This document shows, one piece after another, positions 43,001 to 52,695 of a DNA stretch of 64,000 nt. The position numbers and the translations under genes are program-made. Position 1 is the first letter of the stretch. Each line of letters opens with the position of its first letter. Origin of the DNA: an uncultured Alistipes sp. (GTDB taxonomy: Bacteria; Bacteroidota; Bacteroidia; Bacteroidales; Rikenellaceae); the NCBI GenBank assembly GCA_900546065.1, contig URBK01000013.1:1-64000 (forward strand). The letters run 5' to 3'. The notes beneath the pieces are model-generated. The model was not told the origin of the DNA. It searched no databases and saw only the letters and a program-made list of their open reading frames with translations.

Positions 43001-43933
43001 TCACTTCTCGGGTGCGCGGTAGTCGCGGCGCAGCGATACCTTCGTAGCCGTCGGGAAATCCTTCGGCACGGGCTGCTTCACCTTACCCGTGGCGGCCCAC
43101 TCGGCACCCCGAAGCAACAGCGTCTGGAAGCCCACACACTGCATTGCAGGGTTATCCTCGGCCGTGGGGCCGCAATGCCCAAGCATCAGATGGAAGATAC
43201 GCGCACGGCCGTAATCCACGGTGAAGACCAACGGCTCCTCGCGGCCCGACCCTCCCGTTGCGGGGTCCGTCATGCCCGAATAGAGAAGGTCGCCGATATT
43301 TGCGGGGCCGCGCATGCGGTCATACATCTCGTCCTGCGCGTGCATCCAATTCACGGGCAGCCCCTTCGTCACGGGATGTTTCGTATCGCGACCGTGCATA
43401 ACATACTCGCGCTGCGCGCCGTGCGAACCTCCCGGGCCGGCCGAATGGTCAAGCACGAGTTTGCCATCCTTAAGATAGCAGTACGGGCCCGACTTCTCGT
43501 TACGTCCCTCCCAGCCGCCGAGAGCAATGATACGGTTGAACTCATCCCAGCCGGCAAAGGCATTGTCAGCAGCATGGTATATGACCACACCGCCGCCACC
43601 CTGTACGTAGTCAAGGAATGCGGCATCCGTCTCTGCGGGCCAGCGGTCGCCGTTGTAGTCGAGCACCACCACGTCGTATGCGGCGAAATCGGGTTTGAAG
43701 TTGCTCATATCGCCGCCCGCGGGCGCCGTCAGGGCTATGTCCACATCGAACAGGCCCGACTGCTCAAGGATTAGTTTCAACACCTTATGGCTCACGGGCC
43801 AATTGTGGTTGTTCTGTCCCGATACCACGAGCGCCTTCATCCGCCGCGGCTTAGCCTCGACCTGCGAGGCGAACATCGTCATGACTGATATAGCGGTCAG
43901 CACGACGAGAAATTTTGTCATCAGTGATTTCAT
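43001..43933 (-). CDS. Exported ThuA-domain protein
   Basis: 310 residues with a signal peptide (MTKFLVVLTAISVMTMFASQVEA). The ThuA (class I glutamine amidotransferase-like) fold shows MKALVVSGQNNHNWPVS, YDVVVLDYNGDRWP, GGGVVIYHAADNAFAGWDEF and the metal or sugar loop HPVTKGLPVNWMHAQDEMYD. ThuA-like proteins act in sugar or glycoside catabolism; the substrate here is unknown. A promoter on the minus strand (TTTG 43,989-43,992, 18 nt, TATTTTTG 43,963-43,970) precedes it. Confidence 0.9.
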   Translation of the reverse strand: MKSLMTKFLVVLTAISVMTMFASQVEAKPRRMKALVVSGQNNHNWPVSHKVLKLILEQSGLFDVDIALTAPAGGDMSNFKPDFAAYDVVVLDYNGDRWPAETDAAFLDYVQGGGGVVIYHAADNAFAGWDEFNRIIALGGWEGRNEKSGPYCYLKDGKLVLDHSAGPGGSHGAQREYVMHGRDTKHPVTKGLPVNWMHAQDEMYDRMRGPANIGDLLYSGMTDPATGGSGREEPLVFTVDYGRARIFHLMLGHCGPTAEDNPAMQCVGFQTLLLRGAEWAATGKVKQPVPKDFPTATKVSLRRDYRAPEK

Positions 43934-44114
43934 AACGAGAAAGGTTCTTGATTAGGTTTATACAAAAATAGCGAAAAAAGGCTTTCGTCAAACCTCTTTC
44001 CGCCACATAACTGCATCTGAACGCTATCTTTTGACTTTCTCGGGGGCATGCCGCCGCCAACCAACGATTTATCCGACCCGACACGACACGACTGCCGTCA
44101 CGGCCCGATACGGC

Positions 44115-44152
44115 AAAAAAAAAGCGGTGCGCCGCTTTGCAGCGGCGCACCG
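44115..44152 (-). terminator. groEL terminator
   Basis: On the minus strand the stem CGGTGCGCCGCT/AGCGGCGCACCG (44,125-44,136 and 44,141-44,152, loop of 4) is followed by a T run (A run at 44,115-44,123 on plus). The remaining 43,934-44,114 stretch holds only the ThuA promoter. Confidence 0.9.
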
Positions 44153-44189
44153 TCTCTCACTACTAACTCTTATGAGCATGTGGCATCCA

Positions 44190-45818
44190 TTACATCATGC
44201 CGCCCATACCGCCCTGAGGCATTGCGGGAGCGGGATTCTCGACCTTCTTCTCGGCCAGAACGCACTCGGTGGTAAGGAACATCGAGGCAATAGACGATGC
44301 GTTCTCCAGAGCCACACGTGCTACCTTCGTCGGGTCGATGATACCGGCCTCGAGCATATCCTCGAACTTGTCGTCGCGGGCGTTGTAACCAACGTTGCCC
44401 TTGCACTCCTTGACCTTGTTCACGATAACCGAGCCCTCGCCGCCGGCGTTGTTGACGATCTGACGGAGCGGCTCCTCGATGGCACGCTTAACGATCTGGA
44501 TACCGGTAGTCTCGTCCTCGTTGGCACCCTTCATATCCTCCAAAGCTGCCACGGCACGGATGTATGCCACACCACCTCCGGGGATAATACCCTCCTCGAC
44601 GGCTGCACGCGTTGCGGCCAGAGCGTCGTCCACGCGGTCCTTCTTCTCCTTCATCTCGACCTCGGTAGCAGCACCTACGTAGAGCACTGCAACACCACCC
44701 GACAGCTTGGCCAGACGCTCCTGCAGCTTCTCACGGTCGTAGTCCGACTTGGCAGCCTCGATACCGGCACGGATCTGAGCGATACGTGCGGCTATGGCCT
44801 CCTTCTTGCCGGCACCGTCGACGATCGTGGTGTTCTCCTTGTTCATGGTGACCTTCTCGGCCGTACCCAGCATATCCATCGTGGCATCCTCGAGCTTCAT
44901 ACCCTTGTCGGTAGAAATTACCGTACCACCGGTCAGGATGGCGATATCCTCAAGCATGTCCTTACGACGGTCGCCGAATCCGGGAGCCTTGCAGGCTGCG
45001 ATCTTCAGCGTACCACGCAGCTTGTTCACAACGAGTGCCGACAGAGCCTCGCCGTCGACATCCTCGGCGATGATCAGCAGCGAACGTCCGTTCTGTGCCA
45101 CGGGCTCCAGTATGCCCATGATCTCCTTCATCGTAGAGATCTTCTTGTCGGTGATCAGCACCAAAGGTTTCTCCAACTCGGCCTCCATCTTCTCGGTGTC
45201 GGTCATGAAGTAAGCCGAGATGTAACCGCGGTCGAACTGCATACCCTCGACAACCTCAACATGGGTCTCGGTGCCCTTGGCCTCCTCGACGGTGATGACA
45301 CCCTCCTTGTTGACCTTGCTCATGGCCTCGGCGATGAGCTTACCGATATTGTGGTCGTTATTTGCCGAGATAGAAGCCACCTGCTCGATCTTGGCGATGT
45401 CGTTGCCGACCTCCTGACTCTGCTTACGAAGCTCGGCCACAACAGCCGTCACGGCCTTGTCGATACCGCGCTTCAGATCCATCGGGTTGGCACCTGCGGT
45501 GACGTTCTTCAGACCTACGCCGATAATGGCCTGTGCCAATACGGTTGCGGTGGTCGTACCGTCGCCGGCGTCGTCGTTGGTCTTCGAGGCAACCTCCTTG
45601 ACCATCTGCGCGCCCATGTTTGCAAACGGATCCTCAAGCTCAACCTCCTTGGCTACGGTTACACCGTCCTTGGTTACCTGCGGAGCGCCGAACTTCTTGT
45701 CGATAATGACGTTGCGTCCCTTGGGGCCGAGAGTTACCTTCACGGCGTTGCTCAGCGCGTCGACACCCTCCTTGAGGAGTTCGCGAGCCTCTACGTTATA
45801 TCTGATATCTTTTGCCAT
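44190..45818 (-). CDS. groEL: Chaperonin GroEL (60 kDa)
   Basis: 542 residues. All hallmarks are present: [33 protein letters not shown] with the catalytic Asp region, [14 protein letters not shown], and the Gly-Gly-Met tail ([10 protein letters not shown]). The ATP-driven double ring folds proteins in the cytosol with GroES, whose gene is 60 bp upstream. Confidence 0.98.
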   Translation of the reverse strand: MAKDIRYNVEARELLKEGVDALSNAVKVTLGPKGRNVIIDKKFGAPQVTKDGVTVAKEVELEDPFANMGAQMVKEVASKTNDDAGDGTTTATVLAQAIIGVGLKNVTAGANPMDLKRGIDKAVTAVVAELRKQSQEVGNDIAKIEQVASISANNDHNIGKLIAEAMSKVNKEGVITVEEAKGTETHVEVVEGMQFDRGYISAYFMTDTEKMEAELEKPLVLITDKKISTMKEIMGILEPVAQNGRSLLIIAEDVDGEALSALVVNKLRGTLKIAACKAPGFGDRRKDMLEDIAILTGGTVISTDKGMKLEDATMDMLGTAEKVTMNKENTTIVDGAGKKEAIAARIAQIRAGIEAAKSDYDREKLQERLAKLSGGVAVLYVGAATEVEMKEKKDRVDDALAATRAAVEEGIIPGGGVAYIRAVAALEDMKGANEDETTGIQIVKRAIEEPLRQIVNNAGGEGSVIVNKVKECKGNVGYNARDDKFEDMLEAGIIDPTKVARVALENASSIASMFLTTECVLAEKKVENPAPAMPQGGMGGMM

Positions 45819-45878
45819 AATGCTTTTCGTTTTTAGATTGTTAAACTTATATTCAGATTCAGAGTTCTGCGCCCGCCA

Positions 45879-46148
45879 TTAGCAGATGGCCAGAATATCG
45901 CTCTGTTTCATGATCAGGTAATCGACGCCGTCGACATTGATCTCAGTGCCGGCATACTTGCCGTAGAGGACGTTGTCACCCTCCTTTACCTCCATCTTCA
46001 CGTCGGCCGTGCCGGGACCTACAGCTACAACCTTACCCATCAAAGGTTTCTCTTTGGCTGTGTCGGGAATGAACAGACCACCTGCGGTCTTCTCCTCTGC
46101 CGGATTGGGCAATACCAATACGCGGTCTGAAAGCGGTTTAATTGTCAT
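45879..46148 (-). CDS. groES: Co-chaperonin GroES (10 kDa)
   Basis: 89 residues, normal length. Start [22 protein letters not shown] with the mobile loop and the GKVVAVGPG and [13 protein letters not shown] segments of GroES. Caps the GroEL ring. First gene of the groESL operon. The upstream region 46,149-46,532 (shared with the divergent heparinase-like gene) has no CIRCE box; it contains the palindrome at 46,227-46,245 instead. Confidence 0.97.
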   Translation of the reverse strand: MTIKPLSDRVLVLPNPAEEKTAGGLFIPDTAKEKPLMGKVVAVGPGTADVKMEVKEGDNVLYGKYAGTEINVDGVDYLIMKQSDILAIC

Positions 46149-46226
46149 GGTTAAATATTTTTATAAGTTATTTGTTTACACTCACGGGCTCTATCGCGAG
46201 TCCGAGCCTTAATTGAACAACTCATG

Positions 46227-46245
46227 TGCCAAAAGGGTTTTGGCA
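46227..46245. promoter_or_regulatory. Perfect palindrome upstream of groESL
   Basis: TGCCAAAA-ggg-TTTTGGCA, 8-bp perfect arms, 80 bp before the groES start. A lone half-site tgccaaa recurs near 46,277. Candidate operator of a heat-shock or other regulator; it could also be a short transcript hairpin. Confidence 0.5.
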
Positions 46246-46453
46246 TATAATATCTGACACAGGGTCTCTTGCAGCATGCCAAATTGTCACCCTCGGCATG
46301 AATAGTCTGCCGCCGGCGGCACCGACTGCCACATACGCATACGTCACGTCACACGCTTCCTCCCGCTGCCGCATGTAATCATACAATTATAATTATAATA
46401 TGGTACGCGTCTTCCGCCATTCCACTGCCATACGTGTCGGTGCGGACGCGCGA

Positions 46454-46485
46454 TTTGTCCGTTTATGAAAAAAGCACTATTTTTA
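46454..46485 (+). promoter_or_regulatory. Promoter of the heparinase-like gene
   Basis: TTTG (46,454-46,457), 20 nt, TATTTTTA (46,478-46,485), one base off TAnnTTTG. Confidence 0.6.
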
Positions 46486-46532
46486 TCGTGAGAAAAGTCT
46501 CGGTGAAACTTCCGATAAACACACACCCCATA

Positions 46533-48347
46533 ATGAAACGACTGCTGACCATCGTAACGCTCGCGGCGGCCATGACCATAGGCACCGCCTCGGCACAGAA
46601 TCTCGATTTCGAACATCTGGCACCCCATCCGCGTCTGCTGCTGCGCGACGGCGACATAACGGCCATGCGCACGCTGCCCTCGCGGTCGGAGAACGCTGCG
46701 GCCGTACACGACCGCATCATCGCCGAATGTGACAAGGTCCTCGATGCGGCCCCCGTCGAGCGCGTCATGACGGGACGGCGCCTGCTGTCAGTCTCACGCG
46801 AGGCGCTCAAACGCATCTTCTACCTGTCGTATGCATACCTCACCACCGACGACACGCGCTACGCCACCCGCGCCGAGCAGGAGATGCTCGCCATAAGCGC
46901 CTTCAGCGACTGGAATCCGTCGCACTTCCTCGATGTGGGCGAGATGACCATGGCCTTGGCCATAGGTTACGACTGGCTCCATGACCGACTTTCGCGCCAC
47001 TCGCGCAGCATCATCGGGACGGCCATATACGAGAAGGGCCTTCGCGCCTCCGAGAACGACTCTCAGGCGTGGTTCTTCCGTGCCGAGAACAACTGGAATC
47101 AGGTATGCAACGCCGGCATGATATATGGCGCTCTGGCAACATACGAACGCGCCCCCGAATACTGCAAAGCCCTCATCGAGAAGTGCCTCGCCTCGAACCC
47201 CACAGCACAAAAATGCTACGATCCCGACGGCGGCTACCCCGAAGGTTTCAGCTACTGGGACTACGGCACGGGCTTCGAGGTGATGCTCGTAGCGGCACTG
47301 CAGTCGGCTCTCGGCACCGATGCCGGCATAGCCGCTCAGGAGAGTTTCATGCGCTCGGCCTCGTTCATGACATACATGGTCGCCCCGTCGGGCCGCTGCT
47401 ACAACTTCTATGACTCGGGATCGGGAGCCTCGTGCATACCGGCAAAATATTGGTTTGCGCGCCAGACGAATGACCCCTCGGTCGTGGCCGTCGACGAAAG
47501 GTTCCTGCAGCAGGGACGCATCCCTTCGGACCGACTGCTCCCGATATACATGCTCTTCGCATCGGGTCTCGACCTCACGCGCAGCCACATGCCAGCCTCG
47601 CGCACATGGGTGAACTACGGTATAGCCCCCGTCTTCATATACCGCAGCGGGTGGAACTCACCCGACGACACATACTTCGCCATCAAGGGCGGCCGCGCAT
47701 CGAGCAACCACGCGCACATGGATGCCGGTTCGTTCATATACGAGAGCGACGGCGTACGCTGGGCCATAGACCTCGGCATGCACGACTACAATATCCTTGA
47801 GCAGGCGGGTGTCGACCTGTGGAACATGAAGCAGGAGAGCCCGCGCTGGGAGATCTTCCGCATCGGGGCCGAGTCGCACAATACACTCACCTTCAACGGC
47901 CACCGCCACGCTGTCGACGGCATGGCCGAGATCGGATACCACTACGACAACCAGCGCACGAAGGGCGTCACGATAAACCTTACTGATGTCTTTTCGGCCG
48001 ACGCCCAAAGCGTCGAACGCACGGCCGAATTGGACAAGAACGACCGTCTGACCATCACCGACCATATAGTCAACGGACCCCAAGCCTCGACCGCAGCATG
48101 GAACATGGCCACAAATGCCGAGGCACAGATCGTCGACGACAACACCATCCTGCTGCGACAGGATGGCAAGCAGCTATATCTGAAACTGCGCACCAAGGCC
48201 GACGCCAAGGCTGTCATACGCCCCGAACACCAATACAAGCCATTCGAGATCAAGGACAAGAACCTGCGTATGGTCGGCTTCGACATACATCTGGCCGCAG
48301 GTGAGGAGTCCGAGATCGAGGTTACATTCTCCCCGCAGCAGAAGTGA
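46533..48347 (+). CDS. Heparinase II/III-family polysaccharide lyase-like protein
   Basis: 604 residues from MKRLLTIVTLAAAMTIGTASA (signal peptide); in-frame codons upstream overlap the promoter. An alpha-helical toroid with RAENNWNQVCNAGMIYG near residue 185, then the beta-sandwich lyase domain with SSNHAHMDAGSFIYE near 390, whose His is the usual catalytic residue, and ESHNTLTFNG near 450. This is the PL12/PL21-type order. Likely degrades a uronic-acid-containing glycan in the periplasm. No transporter or regulator genes are next to it. Confidence 0.87.
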   Translation: MKRLLTIVTLAAAMTIGTASAQNLDFEHLAPHPRLLLRDGDITAMRTLPSRSENAAAVHDRIIAECDKVLDAAPVERVMTGRRLLSVSREALKRIFYLSYAYLTTDDTRYATRAEQEMLAISAFSDWNPSHFLDVGEMTMALAIGYDWLHDRLSRHSRSIIGTAIYEKGLRASENDSQAWFFRAENNWNQVCNAGMIYGALATYERAPEYCKALIEKCLASNPTAQKCYDPDGGYPEGFSYWDYGTGFEVMLVAALQSALGTDAGIAAQESFMRSASFMTYMVAPSGRCYNFYDSGSGASCIPAKYWFARQTNDPSVVAVDERFLQQGRIPSDRLLPIYMLFASGLDLTRSHMPASRTWVNYGIAPVFIYRSGWNSPDDTYFAIKGGRASSNHAHMDAGSFIYESDGVRWAIDLGMHDYNILEQAGVDLWNMKQESPRWEIFRIGAESHNTLTFNGHRHAVDGMAEIGYHYDNQRTKGVTINLTDVFSADAQSVERTAELDKNDRLTITDHIVNGPQASTAAWNMATNAEAQIVDDNTILLRQDGKQLYLKLRTKADAKAVIRPEHQYKPFEIKDKNLRMVGFDIHLAAGEESEIEVTFSPQQK

Positions 48348-48417
48348 TGGCGACAACGAACTGCAAAACGCACCACATGGCATGACAATACGCGGCCGCA
48401 CATCATGGCTTCATCAC

Positions 48418-48450
48418 GGAGGAGACGGCAATCCGTCTTCTCCTTTTTAT
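48418..48450 (+). terminator. Terminator of the heparinase-like gene
   Basis: GGAGGAGACGG (48,418-48,428) pairs with CCGTCTTCTCC (48,433-48,443; one G-T pair), followed by a T run. From 48,451 to 48,686 I see no gene or other element. Confidence 0.8.
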
Positions 48451-48686
48451 TAATATCAAGGTCCTCCGAACTACCCTATTCCGCGCAACCGACATCTTTC
48501 CATCCATCGTTCCGACACATACACTCCTTCATACGCAGCCATCCGACCAATATACAACATCCGACGCCCGAACCGAAATCATCCCGACACATCCGCGACA
48601 ACGGACGCCATCCCGGCCGACAGATACCCCGATACCCGCTTCGAGATAGCCGCAGACCGATTTTTATGATCTTTTTCGCACTTTTG

Positions 48687-48718
48687 TTTGGATAAGACCG
48701 CAAAACCCCTTATATTTG
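48687..48718 (+). promoter_or_regulatory. tRNA-His promoter
   Basis: TTTG (48,687-48,690), 20 nt, TATATTTG (48,711-48,718), both perfect; the tRNA begins 27 bp later. Confidence 0.82.
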
Positions 48719-48745
48719 CATCCGATTCTGAAAAACGAATCACAC

Positions 48746-48820
48746 GGTGGATGTAGCTCAGCTGGTTAGAGTGACGGATTGTGGTTCCGAAGGTCGTGGG
48801 TTCGAATCCCATCTTCCACC
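48746..48820 (+). tRNA. tRNA-His (anticodon GTG)
   Basis: Cloverleaf with D-arm GCTC..GAGT, anticodon loop TTGTGGT (GTG), T-arm GTGGG-TTCGAAT-CCCAT, and the extra 5' G(-1) opposite C73 that marks tRNA-His. No encoded CCA. Position 6-67 is U-U and 27-43 is A-A, both mismatched. Confidence 0.93.
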
Positions 48821-48824
48821 CTCG

Positions 48825-48852
48825 AAGGTCTCCGAAAAGGAGACCTTTTTTG
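48825..48852 (+). terminator. Terminator after tRNA-His
   Basis: AAGGTCTCC (48,825-48,833), loop gaaaa, GGAGACCTT (48,839-48,847), then TTTT. Confidence 0.92.
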
Positions 48853-49021
48853 TTTATCTACTTCTCATACGGATGTATCGGCTCTTATGACATTATATGC
48901 CACGCATGATGACACTCCCGACGCAGTATTGCCAACACGCAGGCAACGCGATACGGATGCCGTGAAAAAAAAATACCGATCCGACCACCTTTCGGATGAT
49001 CGGACCGGCTTGTCCTGAGAG

Positions 49022-49095
49022 TGATTCCGGTGGGATTCGAACCCGCGACCCACAGCTTAGAAGGCTGTTGCTCTATCCAACTGAGCTACGGAACC
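49022..49095 (-). tRNA. tRNA-Arg (anticodon TCT)
   Basis: Minus-strand cloverleaf: acceptor GGTTCCG/CGGAATC, D-arm GCTC..GAGC, anticodon loop CTTCTAA, T-loop TTCGAAT. Promoter TTTG (49,157-49,160), 20 nt, TATTTTTG (49,129-49,136) on the minus strand. Confidence 0.95.
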
Positions 49096-49298
49096 ATCGA
49101 CGGCGGCGCTCGGCCGCTTAGGTCGGTGCAAAAATAAACCTTTTATTTCTTTTCTCCAAAACAATCAATCCAAAGAGCCGCATTACGTCTCGACGCCATT
49201 CCGTTTAAGAGAGACTATCTACCTTCCGACACATCATCTTCACTCCAGCCGCAGTCGCCGCCACACAAACGAAGCAGCCGCAACATCTTGTCAATATT

Positions 49299-49318
49299 TG
49301 TAATATTTCAATATTACA
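49299..49318. promoter_or_regulatory. Perfect palindrome upstream of the fimbrillin locus
   Basis: TGTAATATT-tc-AATATTACA, 9-bp perfect arms, about 290 bp before the small peptide gene. It stands alone; I find no second copy that would mark an invertible promoter. The rest of 49,161-49,611 is AT-rich leader-like sequence with no gene I can support. Confidence 0.5.
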
Positions 49319-49611
49319 TTGCATCACGACTACACATCTATTTTCACGGCAGATGCAGTCCGACCAAGGGCAGAAAGCGATCTATCGCGGCCCAAATAGC
49401 ATATTATCCGTCCCCAAACGACACAAAAGTATGCCTGAATTTGGCTTTCAAGCCCAAAATCCATATCTTAAATAGAAAAATAGGACATTTGGACAAAACC
49501 GGGACCTCACCCGACAGATACAATATAATATCTAAAAATTATTGTATACCCACGGAGGTATGGCAATACCATCCGCGCACAATACTGTTAAACCCTAAAA
49601 ACCAAACAAAC

Positions 49612-49728
49612 ATGAAGAAAAGGAATTACATGCCGCCAACAGTAACGGCCGCCGACATTTTCGTCGAGAGAGGATTTGCCACAAGTGATCAATACAGCAT
49701 TGACGACTGGCAAAACGGCAATTTTTAA
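49612..49728 (+). CDS. Small peptide (38 aa) ahead of the fimbrillin gene
   Basis: MKKRNYMPPTVTAADIFVER is followed by an acidic tail ending DDWQNGNF. Short peptides of this pattern (basic start, PPTV-type motif, acidic aromatic end) recur in front of fimbrillin-like lipoproteins in Bacteroidales. No signal peptide. It is 51 bp before the fimbrillin gene, so probably co-transcribed. Function unknown. Confidence 0.65.
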   Translation: MKKRNYMPPTVTAADIFVERGFATSDQYSIDDWQNGNF

Positions 49729-49779
49729 CCCGAAACTTATTTGTAAACGCGATTTCACCAATTAAAACAGGAAGCAGCC

Positions 49780-51174
49780 ATGAGACATACACGAATTCTT
49801 GCAATCATATCTGCATCAATACTTGCCACTGCATGTTCAGACCCTGTAAACGATATCCCCGACGGCAATACGCAATCGGGCACAAACCTCCATACCGTCA
49901 CGCTTCGCGCCATGCACGACACACCCACGCGCACCGACTTCGACGGTACAAGCACGTCGTGGGTCGATGGCGATGCGATGAGTGTCATCCTCGACCGCAA
50001 CGGAGAGCAGCAGGCCGTCAGGTTCACCTTGACCGACGCTGCGGAAGGGGCGTTCGAGGGCAGCATAGAGACTGTCGACCTCGATGCCGAATATGACATC
50101 TACGCCGTCTACCCCTACAACGAGCAGAAGACTACCGCAGACAACAAAAACGACAATGCACTCTTTGACATCGGCTCGGCACGCCAAACGCAGCAAGGGG
50201 CCTCGGCCTCGCACGTCGCGGCCTACGATCCTCTTACGGGAAGCGTAAAGGCCGTCTCGCTCGACAACATATCGCTGCGTATGCACCACACGGCGACACT
50301 CATACGCCTTGACCTTCACAACGCCACCGGCAGTACCATATCGGGTATCACCTCCGCCACGATAACGGCACCGACGACTACCGCGCTTGCCGCCTCGCAC
50401 ACCATCGACCTTACGGACGGCTCGGTCGAAGTTGCCGGGGAACAAATGTCAAACACCATAGAGCTTACGGTCGAGAAGTCGGGCGAGATAGCCCCCGACG
50501 CGACCTTCACGCTGTGGGCCGCAGCCGCACCCTTCGAGATTGCCGTCGGCCAAACCCTCAACATCGACATCACAACAGCCGACGGCAGACACTTCGGCGC
50601 AGTCAAGGCCTTCGGTAAGGCAAAGCGCTTTGCCGCCGGAACCATAATGTCCACGACAGTCAACCTCGGGACGCAGAGCCAGACACGGACGGTATCCGTA
50701 GACTTCACCTCGACCGAGACATATCCCGACACGTTCCCCATGTCTTACGATGCAAAGCCTTCGACCAACACGCATATCTTCGATGGTCTGGAGTTCAAGT
50801 TCTGCTGTCCGGGCTCATACTACCAAGGGGGCACCTCCGGCAACAAACGCCTGATAATAAATGATATCTCGCAGAAAGCCCCAGCCCGTATATGTCTTCC
50901 TGCGATCAAAGGCTACGCCCCGACCAAAATTATTGTCCATAACGCCGAGTCACAAAGTCAGGATATCCTCATTTCCGTCACCGACATGGACGGCAACATG
51001 TTGGACAACACAAAGGATATGACCGCATACAAACAACAAAACATATACGAACCCACGGGTACCAACGATACGGACACATACTGCGTATACATCACCTGCC
51101 GTCAAACAAACACGGGAAAAACGTATCGGCTCCAGTCGCTCGACATAACCTACACGCCCTACCAAGCAAACTGA
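49780..51174 (+). CDS. Fimbrillin-family (Mfa-like/FimA-like) lipoprotein
   Basis: 464 residues. Lipoprotein signal with lipobox ATACSDP. The N-terminal domain has the fimbrillin pattern TLRAMHDTPTRTDFDGTSTSWVDGDAMSV and YDIYAVYPYNE; the two-domain beta-sandwich layout of Bacteroidales type V pilins continues to about residue 300. The remaining ~150 residues (TETYPDTFPMSYDAKPSTN onward) look like an added beta domain with Cys pairs. Presumably a pilus subunit or tip adhesin processed at the outer membrane. No usher-like or anchor gene nearby. Confidence 0.85.
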   Translation: MRHTRILAIISASILATACSDPVNDIPDGNTQSGTNLHTVTLRAMHDTPTRTDFDGTSTSWVDGDAMSVILDRNGEQQAVRFTLTDAAEGAFEGSIETVDLDAEYDIYAVYPYNEQKTTADNKNDNALFDIGSARQTQQGASASHVAAYDPLTGSVKAVSLDNISLRMHHTATLIRLDLHNATGSTISGITSATITAPTTTALAASHTIDLTDGSVEVAGEQMSNTIELTVEKSGEIAPDATFTLWAAAAPFEIAVGQTLNIDITTADGRHFGAVKAFGKAKRFAAGTIMSTTVNLGTQSQTRTVSVDFTSTETYPDTFPMSYDAKPSTNTHIFDGLEFKFCCPGSYYQGGTSGNKRLIINDISQKAPARICLPAIKGYAPTKIIVHNAESQSQDILISVTDMDGNMLDNTKDMTAYKQQNIYEPTGTNDTDTYCVYITCRQTNTGKTYRLQSLDITYTPYQAN

Positions 51175-51194
51175 CGCAGACATGCCGACACGAC

Positions 51195-51230
51195 AAGGCC
51201 GCACGGAGAGCTCTCCGTGCGGCCTTATTT
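51195..51230. terminator. Perfect 16-bp inverted-repeat terminator
   Basis: The arms 51,195-51,210 and 51,211-51,226 are perfect complements with no loop (AAGGCCGCACGGAGAG and its reverse), followed by TTATTTT. Ends the fimbrillin gene; probably also works for the convergent permease gene. Confidence 0.85.
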
Positions 51231-51302
51231 TCAGCGTCCATATTCAGGCAATCAAGCCGTTGCAACTATTAACGTCCAGACAGACATCCACCTGCTATCT
51301 AT

Positions 51303-52541
51303 CTACCTCTTGTTGCCGGCAAAACGGCTCCACAGCACGTAGACTACGATCGAGGCCACGACGCTGTTTACACACGCGATGCCGGGCAGCGTAAGTGCGC
51401 ACACCACGCCTACGAACCATGCAGCCACGGCGCCGACGTTCAGTTCCGAGAAACGGTACGACGGGTCGGTATAGTGGCTGCGGTGGATGAAGTAGTCGGC
51501 TATGATCACCGCACCGATCGACGGAAGCATGGCGTTGAGCACATTGAGCCAGTCGACAAAATTATTGTAGAGGAATATCGCCGAGGCGGTACCCACGATG
51601 CTTATGACCAGCACCATGTATCGTTTCGGCAGCTTGAATACGTTCGACAACCCGAGCCCCGAGGCGTAGATAGCGTTGTCGTTCGTAGTCCAGATATTGA
51701 GGCCGAGCACTATGATTCCAAAGACGATCAGCCCCTGACGGAACAACACCTCCGATATGTCGTTCAGCTGATAGAGCGCTGCGCCGACGGCTCCGAAGAG
51801 GAACATGAGGCTGTTGCCTATGAAGAATGCCACCACGGTGCTCGTCACCGATATCTTGGCGTTGCGCGAGAAGCGGACGAAATCGGGCGTGAGCGTACCG
51901 CCCGAGATGAAGCTCGCCACGACGAGCCCTACGGCCGTCATCAGCGACATGGGTTCGGCCTCAGGCACCACCTCAAGCCACTCGCGCCAGCCGCCGAAGT
52001 CGTTTATGGCCATCTGCATCGACATGCATCCGAGGATTATGATCGCGGGCACGGCCACGGCGCTGAGCCACGCCAGAGCACGTATGCCGAAATATGCCGT
52101 CGAAGTCATGAGCAGGCCCGCACCCCAGACCAGAATCCAGAGCGGCACCTCGGGAAAGAGTTTCGATACGGGCACGGCGAACATCGCCACACCTACACCG
52201 AACCACCCGGTCTGCGTCACGGCCAGCAGCAGCGAAGGCAGATACGAGCCCTTGCGGCCGAAGGAGTAGTGCGCCAGAAGATGCGTCGAGAGGTGCGTCT
52301 TGCCGGCTATGTATGCCAGCAGGCCGGTATAACACGACAGCAGCAGGTTGCCCAGCAACACGGCTGCGATGAATGCGGGCGATGTCAGGGCCGAGCCGAT
52401 CGTGCCTCCGGCCCACATGCTCGCCGAGAAGAACGAGAAGCCCAACATGATGATGAGCATCGACCACATGCCACGACGGCCGTCATCCTGTACGGCCGAA
52501 AATTCATAATCGCGCGAAGCGTTTTGTACGGTTTTCTCCAT
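51303..52541 (-). CDS. codB: Cytosine permease (NCS1 family)
   Basis: 412 residues with about twelve transmembrane segments. The family features are MWAGGTIGSALTSPAFIAAV, FISGGTLTPDFVRFSR and NIWTTNDNAIYASGLGLSN. Imports cytosine or a related base by proton or sodium symport. The upstream gene on the same strand encodes a phosphoribosyltransferase, which suggests a base-salvage unit. 150 bp separate the two. Confidence 0.88.
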   Translation of the reverse strand: MEKTVQNASRDYEFSAVQDDGRRGMWSMLIIMLGFSFFSASMWAGGTIGSALTSPAFIAAVLLGNLLLSCYTGLLAYIAGKTHLSTHLLAHYSFGRKGSYLPSLLLAVTQTGWFGVGVAMFAVPVSKLFPEVPLWILVWGAGLLMTSTAYFGIRALAWLSAVAVPAIIILGCMSMQMAINDFGGWREWLEVVPEAEPMSLMTAVGLVVASFISGGTLTPDFVRFSRNAKISVTSTVVAFFIGNSLMFLFGAVGAALYQLNDISEVLFRQGLIVFGIIVLGLNIWTTNDNAIYASGLGLSNVFKLPKRYMVLVISIVGTASAIFLYNNFVDWLNVLNAMLPSIGAVIIADYFIHRSHYTDPSYRFSELNVGAVAAWFVGVVCALTLPGIACVNSVVASIVVYVLWSRFAGNKR

Positions 52542-52695
52542 CTATCGGATATTTTTTGGGTTTTGTTTGCGAATAACTTGATTCGGCGGCTGACGCACTG
52601 CCCGCATCCTCACGAACAGCAGCCCAGCCCTACACACACGTCATGCCTGCGGCCGCCACGCGGTATCAGCATATCAATGCCACGGGCTTGCTATT

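Noticed and set aside
44031-45836. Long open frame (about 600 codons) on the plus strand opposite groEL
   Set aside because: It is the antisense of groEL in a GC-rich gene; the composition is Leu/His/Asp-rich nonsense and no start signal fits.
46149-46433. Possible CIRCE element before groES
   Set aside because: The actcacgggctctatcgc/gagt stretch has the wrong half-sites and spacing for TTAGCACTC-N9-GAGTGCTAA.
48405-48695. 96-residue frame after the heparinase-like gene
   Set aside because: It runs through the terminator hairpin and its composition is not protein-like.
49288-49611. Longer version of the 38-residue peptide starting at 49,288
   Set aside because: The upstream part overlaps the palindrome and reads as non-coding; the ATG at 49,612 gives the compact peptide pattern.
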